This document shows, one piece after another, positions 31,597 to 42,840 of a DNA stretch of 64,000 bases. The notes under the pieces are model-generated. The model saw only the letters and a list, made by a program, of their open reading frames with translations. It did no database searches and had not been told where the DNA came from. The first letter of the stretch is position 1. Each line of letters opens with the position of its first letter. The position numbers were made by a program, and so were the translations under genes. This DNA is from Elymus sibiricus (Eukaryota; Streptophyta; Magnoliopsida; Poales; Poaceae). The DNA is taken from positions 444,849,531 to 444,913,530 of the forward strand of contig CM077665.1 of assembly GCA_039707655.1 (NCBI GenBank), in the 5' to 3' direction.

Positions 31597-32518
31597 CACC
31601 GACTGGCGTTGGGCCAGATTGATGACGAGCAAGGATGCCCTGGCGACCAACCTTACTGTCACCGGTGTTTGGAATAACACTTCACGGCCCCCTTGCTCCT
31701 AGCCTCACTGGTGCTCGATCTCCATGATCCTGGGTACATGCAGGGATGAAGATCGCGGACAAGACAAGAGACACTTGATGAAACAATTTCATTTCACACA
31801 TACGAGACGTCATGTCAAAGACTTCCATTGATCCCTTCCCCAAATACCCGGGGTTGCAAGGCTCATGCCTCACCCCATACCTTACCAAACTACTCATACA
31901 TAGAGATCAGATCGCGAGAAAAAATCATTGAAGAACACATCTTGGGATTGATTGATTGCAATATGTCTTACAATGGATGCCTTGTGCGATGCACGATTAC
32001 AAGTATGGACTAGATGAGACAGCACTATTGTGGTGAAGATGGCTATGGAGATGAGAGTTGCGGTGATGAAGAGGTTCTGGGTGTGCTCGACGCGCTCCTC
32101 CCGCTCATTTGTTGACATTTCGACGGGGCCCCCCTTTATAAAAGTTGTTTGGGTGGACATCCTGCCTTGGTTTCCACACCAAACGACCGCTCATGCGAGC
32201 GCGTGCGCGCACATGGAACATGGTCTTTCCCTCTGGTGGCCTTCTGGCGGCTCCTGGTGACTTATTTCTTCTCCACTTTCCTTCCTTTCCTTTCTTCCAC
32301 GTGATTTCTTCTCTTTTTAGCTCATTTCCTGTGGAAAAATATCAAAGTGAGGATTTGTGGAATCATTTGCATTCATTAGTCATTAGTGGCAACATCAGAG
32401 CTAATATCTCTCTTTAAATGAAATATCTCGGTTTAAACATGGTTGAAATGAGTGTAAAAATATCACTCATCAGTGTCCCCGTGGTGGCGGCCTCATGGCA
32501 GGCGAGCACGCGGCGGTG
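31597..32518. other. Host sequence with one small possible gene
   Basis: About 900 bp before the Gypsy A insertion. It holds the small minus-strand frame at 31894-32118 described separately and no recognised repeat ends. The right end (32480-32518) is GC-rich and continues at 42841 across the Gypsy element. Confidence 0.4.
31894..32118 (-). CDS. Possible small single-pass membrane protein
   Basis: A frame from the Met at 32118 (MSTNEREERVEHTQ) encodes about 74 residues with one strongly hydrophobic segment, LFITATLISIAIFTTIVLSHLV, flanked by charged residues, and a soluble tail. A TATA-like tttataaag (32133-32141) sits directly upstream. An in-frame Met at 32160 lies upstream of that site. 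The frame could be real or chance; the family is not recognised. Confidence 0.3.
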   Translation of the reverse strand: MSTNEREERVEHTQNLFITATLISIAIFTTIVLSHLVHTCNRASHKASIVRHIAINQSQDVFFNDFFSRSDLYV

Positions 32519-32523
32519 GCAGC

Positions 32524-34048
32524 TGATACGTCCATTTTGCATCATGCTTTTATATTGATATTTAATGCATTATGGGCTGTTATTACACATTATGGTACAA
32601 TACTTATGCCTTTTCTCTCTTATTTTACAAGGTTTACATGAAGAGGGAGAATGCCGGCAGTTGGAATTCTGGACTGGAAAAGGAGCAAATATGAGAGACC
32701 TATTATGCACAACTCGAAAAGTCCTGAAAAGTTACGGAGATTTATTTTGGAATATATAAAAAATATTGGGCGAAAGAAATACCAGAGGGGACCCACCAGG
32801 AGGCCACAAGCCTCGGGGGCGCGCCCTACCCCCCAGGGCGCGCCCCTGTGGCTTGTGGGCCCCCTGGCAGCCCTTCGGTGCCCATCTTCTGCTATATGGA
32901 GGGTTTTGACCTGGAAAAAATCATAAGAGAGCATTCGGGACGAAGCGCCGCCGTCTCGAGGCGGAACCTGGGTAGAAGCAATCTAGGGCTCTGGCGGAGC
33001 TGTTCTGCCGGGGAAACTTCCCTCCCGGAGGGGGAAATCGAAGCCATCGTCATCACCAACGATCCTCTCATCGAGAGGGGGTCAATCTCCATCAACATCT
33101 TCACCAGCACCATCTCCTCTCCAAACCATAGTTCATCTCTTATATCCGATCTCTGTCTCAAAACCTCAGATTGGTACCTGTGGGTTGCTAGTAGTGTTGA
33201 TTACTCCTTGTAGTTGATGCTAGTTGGTTCACTTGGTGGAAGATCATATGTTCAGATCCTTAATGATAATTAATACTCCTCTGATTATGAACAGGAATAT
33301 GCTTTGTGAGTAGTTACGTTTGTTCCTGAGGACATGGGATAAGTCTTGTTATAAGTAATCATGTGAATTTGGTATTCGTTCGATATTTTGATGAGATGTA
33401 TGTTGTCTCTCCTCTAGTGGTGTTTTGTGAACGTCGACTACATGACACTTCACCATTATTTTGGCCTAGGGGAAGGCATTGGGAAGTAATAAGTAGATGA
33501 TGGGTTGCTAGAGTGACAGAAGATTAAACCCTAGTTTATGCGTTGCTTCGTAAGGGGATGATTTGGATCCATATGTTTCATGCTATGGTTAGATTTATCT
33601 TAATTCTTCTTTCGTAGTTGCGGATGCTTGCGAGAGAGGTTAATCATAAGTGGGAGGCTTGTCCAAGTAAGGGCAGCACCCAAGCACCGGTCCACCCACA
33701 TATCAAATTATCAAAGTAACGAACGCGAATCATATGAGCATGATGAAAACTAGCTAGACAGAAATTCCCATGTGTCCTCAGGAGCGCTTTGCTTTATATA
33801 AGAGTTTGTCCAGGCTTGTCCTTTGCTACAAAAAGGATTGGGCCACCTTGCTGCACCTTTGTTACACTCGTTACTTGTTACCTGTTACGAATTATCTTAT
33901 CACACAACTATCTGTTACCGATAATTTCAGTGCTTGCAGAGAATACCTTGCTGAAATTCGCTTGTCATTTCCTTCTGCTCCTCGTTGGGTTCGACACTCT
34001 TACTTATCGAAAGGACTACGATAGATCCCCTATACTTGTGGGTCATCA
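32524..34048 (+). repeat. Gypsy A 5' LTR
   Basis: 1525 bp, TG...CA. It contains a long GC-rich hairpin at 32804-32858, followed by ctatatgga (TATA-like, 32892) and gagggttttgacc. Confidence 0.9.
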
Positions 34049-34154
34049 AGACTCTTTTCTGGCGCCGTTGCCGGGGAGTGAAGCGCCTTTGGTGAGTGGA
34101 ATTTGGTAAGGAAAAATTTATATAGTATGCTGAAATTTACTGTCACTTGTTACT

Positions 34155-35603
34155 ATGGAAAATAATCCTTTGAGGGGCTTGTTCGGGGTATCTTCACCTC
34201 GACCGGAAGCACAAAGAGTTGCTCCTCAACCTACTGAAAATATTTATTATGAGATTCCTTCGGGTATGAAAGAGAAACTGCTAGCTAATCCTTATGCAGG
34301 AGATGGAACACTACATCCTGATTTGCACCTGATCTATGTGGATGAAGTTTGTGGATTATTTAAGCTTGCAGGTTTGCCCGAGGATGATGTCAAGAAGAAG
34401 GTCTTTCCTTTATCTTTGAAGGAGAAGGCATTGACATGGTATAGGCTATGTGATGATATTGGATCATGGAACTACAACCGATTGAAATTGGAATTTCATC
34501 AGAAGTTTTATCCTATGCATCTGGTTCATCGTGATCGGAATTATATTTATAATTTTTGGCCTCGACAAGGAGAAAGTATCGCTCAAGCTTGGGGGAGGCT
34601 TAAGTCAATGTTATATTCATGCCCCAATCATGAGCTCTCAAGAGAAATTATTATTCAGAATTTTTATGCTCGGCTTTCTCGTAATGATCAATCCATGCTC
34701 GATACTTCTTGTAATGGTTCCTTTATGAAGAAAGATATTGAATTCAAATGGGATTTATTGGAAAGAATTAAATGCAACTCTGAAGATTGGGAACTCGACG
34801 AAGGTAAGGAGTCAGGTATAAACCTTAACTTCGATTGTGTTAAATCCTTTATAGACACCGATGCTTTTCGTGAATTTAGCACTAAATATGGACTTGACTC
34901 TGAGATAGTAGCTTCTTTCTGTGAATCTTTTGCTGCTCATGTTGATCTCCCTAAGGAGAAGTGGTTTAAATATCATCCTCCCGTTGAAGTGAAAGTAGTT
35001 GAACCTATTAAAGTTGAAGAAGAATCTATTATTTATAATGTTGATCCTGTTATTCCTGCTGCTTATATTGAGAAACCACCTTTCCCTGTTAGAATAAAGC
35101 AACATGCTAAAGCTTCAACTGTGGTTCGTAAGAGTTACACTAGAACACCTACACCCCCTGAACAAATTAAAGTTGAACCTAATATTGCTATGGTTAAAGA
35201 TCTCTTGGTTGATAATATTGATGGGCATGTTATTCATTTCTGTGATGAAGCTGCTAGAATTGCTAGACCTGATACTAAAGATAAACATAGACCTATTGTT
35301 GGCATGCCTGTTGTTTCTGTTAAAATAGGAGATCATTGTTATCATGGCTTATGTGATGTGGGTGCTAGTGTGAGTGCAATTCCCTTTACTTTATACCAAG
35401 AAATTATGAATGATATTAAACCAGCTGAATTACAAGAAATTGATGTTACCATTAAGCTTGCTAATAGAGATACTATAGCACCAGTTGGGATTGTTAGAGA
35501 TGTTGAAGTCTTGTGTGGGAAAATAAAATACCCTACTGATTTTCTTGTTCTTGGTTCCCCACAAGATGATTTTTGTCCCATTATATTTGTAGACCTTTCT
35601 TGA
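34155..35603 (+). pseudogene. Gypsy A gag and protease
   Basis: The frame opens MENNPLRGLFGVSSPRPEAQ. The gag core shows LHLIYVDEVCGLFKLAGLPE, KALTWYRLCDDIGSWNYNRL and RQGESIAQAWGRLKSML. The aspartic protease follows, with GDHCYHGLCDVGASVSAIPF; the active-site triplet reads D-V-G rather than D-S/T-G, a variant also seen in this Gypsy group. No zinc knuckle is visible. The frame ends prematurely at 35603 because one base is missing in tatttgtagacc near 35589; the next frame carries on with RPFLNTVKAKIDCEKE. Confidence 0.8.
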
Positions 35604-38600
35604 ACACTGTTAAAGCTAAGATAGATTGCGAGAAAGAAACTGTTACTGTAAGTTTTGGGGATGTGTCCCATGAGTTTAATTTCTCTAAATTTCGTAGACA
35701 ACCCCATGACAAAGAATTGCCTAGTAAAGATGAAATTGTTGGTCTTGCTTCTATTGTTGTGCCTCCTACTGATCCCTTAGAACAATATTTGCTAGACCAT
35801 GAAAACGATATGCATATGAATGAAAGGAATGAAATAGATAAGATTTTCTTTGATCAGCATCCTATTTTGAAACACAACTTGCCTGTTGAAATACTTGGGG
35901 ATCCTCCTCCACCCAAGGGTGATCCCGTGTTTGAGCTTAATGAATTACCGGATACTATGAAATATGCTTATCTTGATGAAAAGAAGATATATCCTGTTAT
36001 TATTAGTGCTAACCTTTTAGAGCATGAAGAAAAGAGATTATTGAAAACTCTGAGGAAGCACCGTGCTGCTATTGGATATACTCTTGATGATCTTAAGGGC
36101 ATTAGTCCCACTCTATGTCAGCATAAAATTAATATGGAGCCTGATGCTAAACCAGTGGTTGATCACCAACGACGGTGAAATCCTAAAATGAAAGAAGTGG
36201 TAAGAAATGAAATATTAAAGCTTCTGGAGGCAGGTATAATTTATCCTATTGCTGATAGTAGATGGGTTAGTCCCGTTCATTGTGTCCCTAAGAAGGGAGG
36301 TATTACCGTTGTTCCTAATGATAAAAATGAATTGATCCCGCAAAGAATTGTTACAGGATATAGAATGGTAATTGATTTTAGGAAATTAAATAAAGCTACT
36401 AGGAAAGATCATTACCCTCTACCTTTTATTGATCAAATGCTAGAAAGACTATCCAAACACACACACTTTTGCTTTCTAGATGGTTATTCCGGTTTTTCCC
36501 AAATACCTGTGTCAAAAGACGACCAAGAGAAGACCACTTTTACTTGTCCTTTCGGTACCTTTGCTTATAGACGTATGCCTTTTGGTTTATGAAATGCACC
36601 TGCTACCTTTCAAAGATGTATGACTGCTATATTCTCTGACTTTTGTGAAAAGATTGTTGAGGTTTTCATGGATGATTTCTCCGTTTACGGAACTTCTTTT
36701 GATGATTGCTTGAGCAACCTTGATCAAGTTTTGCAGAGATGTGAAGAAACTAATCTTGTCTTGAATTGGGAGAAGTGCCACTTTATGGTTAATGAGGGTA
36801 TTGTCTTGGGACACAAAATCTCCGAAAGAGGTATTGAAGTTGATAAAGCTAAAGTTGATGCTATTGAAAAAATGCCGTGTCCTACGGATATCAGAGGTAT
36901 AAGAAGTTTCATTGGTCATGCTGGTTTCTATAGGAGGTTTATTAAAGACTTCTCTAAGATTTCTAGGCCTCTCACTAATCTTTTGCAAAAAAGATGTTCC
37001 ATTCGTTTTTGATGATGATTGTGTAGAAGCATTTGAAATCCTTAAGAAAGCCTTGATTTCTGCACCTGTTGTTCAACCACCTGATTGGAACCCACCCTTT
37101 GAAATTATGTGTGATGCTAGTGATTATGCTGTTGGTGCTGTTCTAGGACAAAGAGTTGATAAGAAATTAAATGTTATCCATTATGCTAGTAAAACTCTAG
37201 ACAGTGCTCAAAGAAACTATGCTACTACTGAAAAGGAATTTTTAGCAGTTGTGTTTGCATGTGATAAGTTCAGACCTTATATTGTTGATTCCAAAGTAAC
37301 TGTTCACACTGATCATGCTGCTATTAAATACCTTATGGAAAAGAAAGATGCTAAACCTAGACTTATTAGATGGGTTCTCTTGCTACAAGAATTTGATCTG
37401 CATATTATTGATAGAAAGGGAGCTGAGAACCCCGTAGCAGACAACTTGTCTAGGTTAGAAAATGTTCTTGATGACCCACTACCTATTGATGATAGCTTTC
37501 CTGATGAACAATTAGCTGTCATAAATGCTTCACGTAATGCTCCATGGTATGCTGATTATGCTAATTACATTGTTGCTAAATTTATACCACCTAGTTTCAC
37601 ATACCAACAAAAGAAAAAGTTCTTCTATGATTTAAGACATTACTTTTGGGATGATCCACACCTTTACAAAGAAGGAGTAGATGGTGTTATTAGACGTTGT
37701 GTACCTGAGCATGAACAGGAACAGATCCTACACAAGTGTCACTCCGAGTCCTACGGAGGACACCACGCTGGAGATAGAACTGCACACAAGGTATTACAAT
37801 CTGGTTTTTATTGGCCTACTCTCTTCAAGGATGCTCGTAAGTTTGTCTTGTCTTGTGATGAATGTCAAAGGATTGGTAATATTAGTAGACGTCAGGAAAT
37901 GCCTATGAATTACTCACTTGTTATTGAACCATTTGATGTTTGGGGTTTTGATTATATGGGACCTTTTCCAAAGTCCAACGGGTATACTCATATTCTAGTT
38001 GCTGTTGATTATTTTACTAAGTGGGTAGAAGCTATTCCAACTAGTAGTGCTGATCATAACACTTCTATTAAAATACTTAAAGAAGTTATTTTCCCTAGAT
38101 TTGGAGTCCCTAGATATTTAATGACTGATGGTGGTTCACACTTTATTCATGGTGCTTTCCGTAAATTGCTTGCCAAGTACGATGTTAATCATAGAATTGC
38201 ATCTCCTTATCATCCTCAGTCTAGTGGTCAAGTAGAATTAAGCAATAGAGAAATTAATTTGATCTTGGAAAACACTATTAATAGATGTAGAAAGAATTGG
38301 TCTAAGAAACTTGATGATGCATTATGGGCTTATAGAACTGCTTACAAAAACCTTATGGGTATGTCTCCGTATAAAATGGTTTATGGTAAAGCATGTCACT
38401 TACCTCTAGAGCTAGAACATAAAGCTTATTGGGAAATTAAAGAGCTCAACTATGATTTCAAACTTGCTGGTGAGAAGAGGTTATTTGACATCAGCTCACT
38501 TGATGAATGGAGAACCCAGGCCTATGAGAATGCCAAGTTGTTTAAAGAAAAAGTTAAGAGATGGCATGATAAAAGGATACAAAAGCGTGAATTCAATATA

Positions 38601-38882
38601 GGTGACCATGTCTTGCTATACAATTCTCGTTTAAGATTTTTTGCAGGAAAACTTCTCTCTAAACGGGAAGGGCCTTACATTATCGAGGAAGTATATCGTT
38701 CCGGTGCCATCAAGATCAACAACGCCGAAGGCACAAATCCGAAGGTGGTAAACGGGCAAAGAATCAAACATTATATCTCAGGTACTCCCATAAATGTTGA
38801 AACCAATATAATCAATACTATAACTCCGGAGGAGTACATTAGGGAGACCTACCAGAACGTTTCAGACTCCGAAAAGGAATAG
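35595..38882 (+). pseudogene. Gypsy A pol: RT, RNase H, integrase
   Basis: After the frameshift the frame runs to a TGA at 36176-36178, then to a second TGA at 36590-36592 inside the conserved PFGL.NAPATFQRCM, where the family has Cys. Next is the RT active site VFMDDFSVYG. A one-base gain in the A run near 36985 shifts the frame again, after which RNase H ([36 protein letters not shown]) and integrase are intact. Integrase has the HHCC zinc region ([12 protein letters not shown]...CDEC), then [13 protein letters not shown] and SGQVELSN for the D,D,E triad. No chromodomain is visible. The frame ends at 38882. Confidence 0.85.
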
Positions 38883-38932
38883 GTATGTGGTACGGTAAGC
38901 AAACCGACTCCAAAACTTTTCCAATAGCAATT

Positions 38933-39155
38933 TTTCTCCGTTTTGGAATATTTAATAAATTAGGAAAATTTAAAGTAGTCCGAAAAGTGCACGAGGAGGC
39001 GACAAGCCAGGGGGGCGCGCCCTACCCCCCTGGGCGCGCCCCTGTGGCTTGTGGCCACCCCGTGTACCCTCCGGACTCCGTTTTCTTGTGGTATACTCCT
39101 TTAGGTCGGTAAAAATTCATTATATAATCTCCCGAAGGTTTTGACCTTCGTATCA
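38933..39155 (+). promoter_or_regulatory. LTR-like segment with GC hairpin upstream of third ORF
   Basis: This stretch parallels LTR positions 32742-32915. Both have a ttttggaatat...taaa AT-rich start, then the GC hairpin (39002-39052), then a TATA-like site (attatataatc at 39119-39129) and gttttgacc. It is the only internal part of the element that resembles the LTR and lies just before the third ORF. Confidence 0.5.
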
Positions 39156-39198
39156 CAACAATATCTCATGTTTTTGTTTCGAGTTGTTTTTCGGACAG

Positions 39199-39735
39199 AT
39201 TCAGATCGCCATAACGTCCCCAAGTACTTCGAAGGACAAGTTCTTCGAGAAGGTCATCAACCCCTACCTTGCGGAGGTGCTGCGACACCCTCACACCATT
39301 GAGATGCATGAGGGGGTGCTGCACATCCGTGATGTTGAGGGGCCAAAGAAGACCGGAAGCATGGAGACAAGGCTCGAAGCAGTGGAGCAGCAAGTCTTCA
39401 AGTGCCAAGGGATGGTGGAACGTGGACTCCATGCCAATCACATGATGATCGTGGAGTTTACCCATAAGCACAAGCTGGACGCCAAGGACATCGGGGAGCA
39501 CATCTTCAAGCTTTACGAGAAAATCGAGCATCTCCAAGCCCAGATCTATGACCTGCAAAACCAAAACTGTGAGTATGAATACAGATTTAAGAGAATGAGT
39601 TTGGCTGCAGATTTGAGGATCCCGGAGACTCGTTCACCTTTTTACGATGGTGAGCCTATGCCTTGGAAGACGGAGGACAAGCTTCCAACCTCATCAACAA
39701 CTCCAACATCACCACCTCCGAAGAAAGACAACTAA
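39199..39735 (+). CDS. Gypsy A third ORF, coiled-coil protein of unknown role
   Basis: A frame of about 178 codons opens after a good splice acceptor (tttttcggacag at 39187-39198) and ends at 39735. It has no ATG near its beginning; the first Met is in RHPHTIEMHEGVLHI, so it may be the second exon of a spliced transcript. The centre is probably coiled-coil (METRLEAVEQQVFKCQGMVE and KLYEKIEHLQAQIYDLQNQN). The C-terminus is proline/serine-rich (TSSTTPTSPPPKKDN). No membrane segment is visible, so it is not a classical envelope protein. ORFs in this position are common in grass Athila-like elements and have no known function. Confidence 0.5.
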   Translation: MQIAITSPSTSKDKFFEKVINPYLAEVLRHPHTIEMHEGVLHIRDVEGPKKTGSMETRLEAVEQQVFKCQGMVERGLHANHMMIVEFTHKHKLDAKDIGEHIFKLYEKIEHLQAQIYDLQNQNCEYEYRFKRMSLAADLRIPETRSPFYDGEPMPWKTEDKLPTSSTTPTSPPPKKDN

Positions 39736-41293
39736 ACACATGGGTATGGGTACTCCCATTGGCTTGTGCCAAGCTTGGGGGAGGTGCCCCGGTATCGTAT
39801 CACCATCACATCTTTTACTTTTATCATTTTTCTTAGTTCGATCCTTTTGGTTTTATCTTGATCTAGTAGAATAAAGTTTTTAGTGTGATCTAGTTTTGAG
39901 TTTTGCTTTATGTTCCCCCTATGTAATCGAGTCCGAGAGTTATATAATAAAAAGTAGTTTTGAGTTGAGGGCTTTGCTTGCTTGCTATGATCTTGAGAAA
40001 AAGAAATAGAAAGAAGTATAGAATAAAAGCAAAGAGTATATATGATGATCTTATGGGGGGGGTGATGACTTCCCATATAAGAAGTATGTCGATTGAAATT
40101 TGTTGTGAGTTGACAAACATAGCGATTGGTCATTGCTGCAATTAAAAGGAAGTAATAAAGAAAGAGAGGTTCACATATAAATATATTATCTTGGACATCT
40201 TTTATGATTGTGAGCACTCATTAAAATATTATATGCTAAGAAGTTGATGTTGGACAAGGAAGACAACATAATGGGTTATGTTTGCTTATTTCCGAATAGA
40301 AGTTATATGGTTATAGATCCTTTAACATGTCACGCTTGCTTCCACCCCATATTAGCCAAAACTTCCGCACCAAGTAGAGATACTACTTGTGCATCCAAAC
40401 ACCCTTAAACCAGTTTTGCCATGAGAGTCCACCATACCTACCTATGGATTGAGTAAGATCCTTCAAGTAAGTTGTCATCGGTGCAAGCAATAAAATTGCT
40501 CTCTAAATATGTATGATCTATTAGTGTGAGGAAAATAAACTTTATACGACCTTGTGATATGGAAGAAATAAAAGCGACAGACTGCATAATAAAGTTCTTT
40601 ATCACAAGCGGCAATATAAAGTGACGTTCTTTTGCATTAAGAGATTGCGCATCCAACTATAAAAGCGCATGACAACCTCTGCTTCCCTCTGCGAAGGGCC
40701 TATCTGTTACTTTTACTTTCTAGTACTTACCTTTATGCAAGAGTCATGGTGATCTTCACCACTTCCTATATTTCGCCTTTCTCTCTTGGCAAGCGTCATG
40801 TGTTGGGGAATGATCTAGACACATATATCCACTCGGATGTGGGTGATCATGAGTTATTTCTGTTGACATTACCCTTGAGGTAAATAGTTGGGAGGCAAAA
40901 CTATAAGCCCCTATCTTTCTCTGTGTCCAATTGAAGCTTTGACCTCATAAGTACCGCGTGAGTGTTAGCAATTATGAAAGACTAAAAGATGATTGAGTAT
41001 GTGGATTTGCTTTACAAGCTCTTATATTGACTCTTTCCGATGTTATGATAAATTGCAATTGTTTCAATGACTGAGATCATAGTTTGTTGGTTCTCAATAG
41101 AGTTCTTGATTCATACTTTACCTTGTGAATGAATTGTCACTCTAGTATAAGAAATTATATATCAATAAGTATTGCTGTTCTAAATATGGTCATGATGCTC
41201 TCATGTCCGTATTTTATTTTATTGACACCTCTATCTCTAAACACGTGGACATATTTATTGATTTCGGCTTTCGCTTGAGGACAAGCGAGGTCT
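39736..41293 (+). other. Gypsy A 3' untranslated region
   Basis: AT-rich, no long frames. The part 40170-40440 is related to 52540-52800 in Gypsy C, including ttatcttggacatctt and tagagatactacttgtgcat, so the two elements share 3' UTR ancestry. Confidence 0.6.
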
Positions 41294-41307
41294 AAGCTTG
41301 GGGGAGT

Positions 41308-42835
41308 TGATACGTCCATTTTGCATCATGCTTTTATATTGATATTTAATGCATTATGGGCTGTTATTACACATTATGGTACAATACTTATGCCTTTTCT
41401 CTCTTATTTTACAAGGTTTACATGAAGAGGGAGAATGCTGGCAGCTGGAATTCTGGACTGGAAAAGGAGCAAATATGAGAGACCTATTCTGCACAACTCC
41501 AAAAGTCCTGAAAAGTTACGGAGAATTATTTTGGAATATATAAAAAATATTGGGCGAAAGAAATACCAGAGGGGACCCACCAGGAGGCCACAAGCTTGGG
41601 GGGCGCGCCCTACCCCACCAGGGCGCGCCCCTGTGGCTTGTGGGCCCCCTGGCAGCCCACCGGTGCCCATCTTCTGCTATATGGAGGGTTTTGACCTGGA
41701 AAAAAAATCATAAGAGAGCTTTCGGGACAAAGCGCCGCCGTCTCGAGGCGGAACCTGGGCAGAAGCAATCTAGGGCTCTGGCGGAGCTGTTCTGCTGGGG
41801 AAACTTCCCTCCCGGAGGGGGAAATCGAAGCCATCGTCATCACCAACGATCCTCTCATCGAGTGGGGGTCAATCTCCATCAACATCTTCACCAGCACCAT
41901 CTCCTCTCCAAACCCTAGTTCATCTCTTATATCCGATCTCTGTCTCAAAACCTCAGATTGGTACCTGTGGGTTGCTAGTAGTGTTGATTACTCCTTGTAG
42001 TTGATGCTAGTTGGTTCACTTGGTGGAAGATCATATGTTCAGATCCTTAATGATAATTAATACTCCTCTGATTATGAACATGAATATGCTTTGTGAGTAG
42101 TTACGTTTGTTCCTGAGGACATGGGATAAGTCTTGTTATAAGTAATCATATGAATTTGGTATTCGTTCGATATTTTGATGAGATGTATGTTGTCTCTCCT
42201 CTAGTGGTGTTTTGTGAACGTTGACTACACGGCACTTCACCATTATTTTGGCCTAGGGGAAGACATTGGGAAGTAATAAGTAGATGATGGGTTGCTAGAG
42301 TGACAGAAGCTTAAACCCTAGTTTATGCGTTGCTTCGTAAGGGGCTGATTTGGATCCATATGTTTCATGCTATGGTTAGATTTATCTTAATTCTTCTTTC
42401 GTAGTTGCGGATGCTTGCGAGAGAGGTTAATCATAAGTGGGAGGCTTGTCCAAGTAAGGGCAGCACCCAAGCACCGGTCCACCCACATATCAAATTATCA
42501 AAGTAACGAACGCGAATCATATGAGCATGATGAAAACTAGCTTGACAGAAATTCCCATGTGTCCTCAGGAGCGCTTTGCTTTATATAAGAGTTTGTCCAG
42601 GCTTGTCCTTTGCTACAAAAAGGATTGGGCCACCATGCTGCACCTTTGTTACACTCGTTACTTGTTACCCGTTATGAATTATCTTATCACACAACTATCT
42701 GTTACCGATAATTTCAGTGCTTGCAGAGAATACCTTGCTGAAAACCGCTTGTCATTTCCTTCTGCTCCTCGTTGGGTTCGACACTCTTACTTATCGAAAG
42801 GACTACGATAGATCCCTTATACTTGTGGGTCATCA
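41308..42835 (+). repeat. Gypsy A 3' LTR
   Basis: 1528 bp, nearly identical to the 5' LTR. Its copy of the GC hairpin is at 41588-41642. Confidence 0.9.
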
Positions 42836-42840
42836 GCAGC

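Larger units (their letters stand above)
32519..42840 (+). mobile_element. Gypsy element A, Athila-like, complete ends, inactivated
   Basis: LTRs are 32524-34048 and 41308-42835 (1525 and 1528 bp), starting TGATACGTCCATTTTGC and ending gtgggtcatca. GCAGC duplications lie at 32519-32523 and 42836-42840. The primer site tggcgccgttgccgggga (34060-34077) and a polypurine tract aagcttgggggagt (41294-41307) are present. Gene order gag-protease-RT-RNase H-integrase, with a third ORF downstream, fits the Athila-type Gypsy group. Two frameshifts and two stops break the polyprotein, yet the LTRs differ at only scattered positions, so the insertion is fairly recent. It sits in sequence continuous with the CACTA-like remnant. 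Confidence 0.9.

Noticed and set aside
32811..32852. ggcgcgcc-rich stretch read as a CpG island or as a cloning artefact
   Set aside because: The same structure recurs in several related elements with sequence changes that keep pairing, so a structured element is the better reading.
34155..35603. Gypsy A protease judged dead because of DVGAS
   Set aside because: A changed residue after the catalytic Asp is common in this Gypsy group, so it is not evidence of inactivity by itself.
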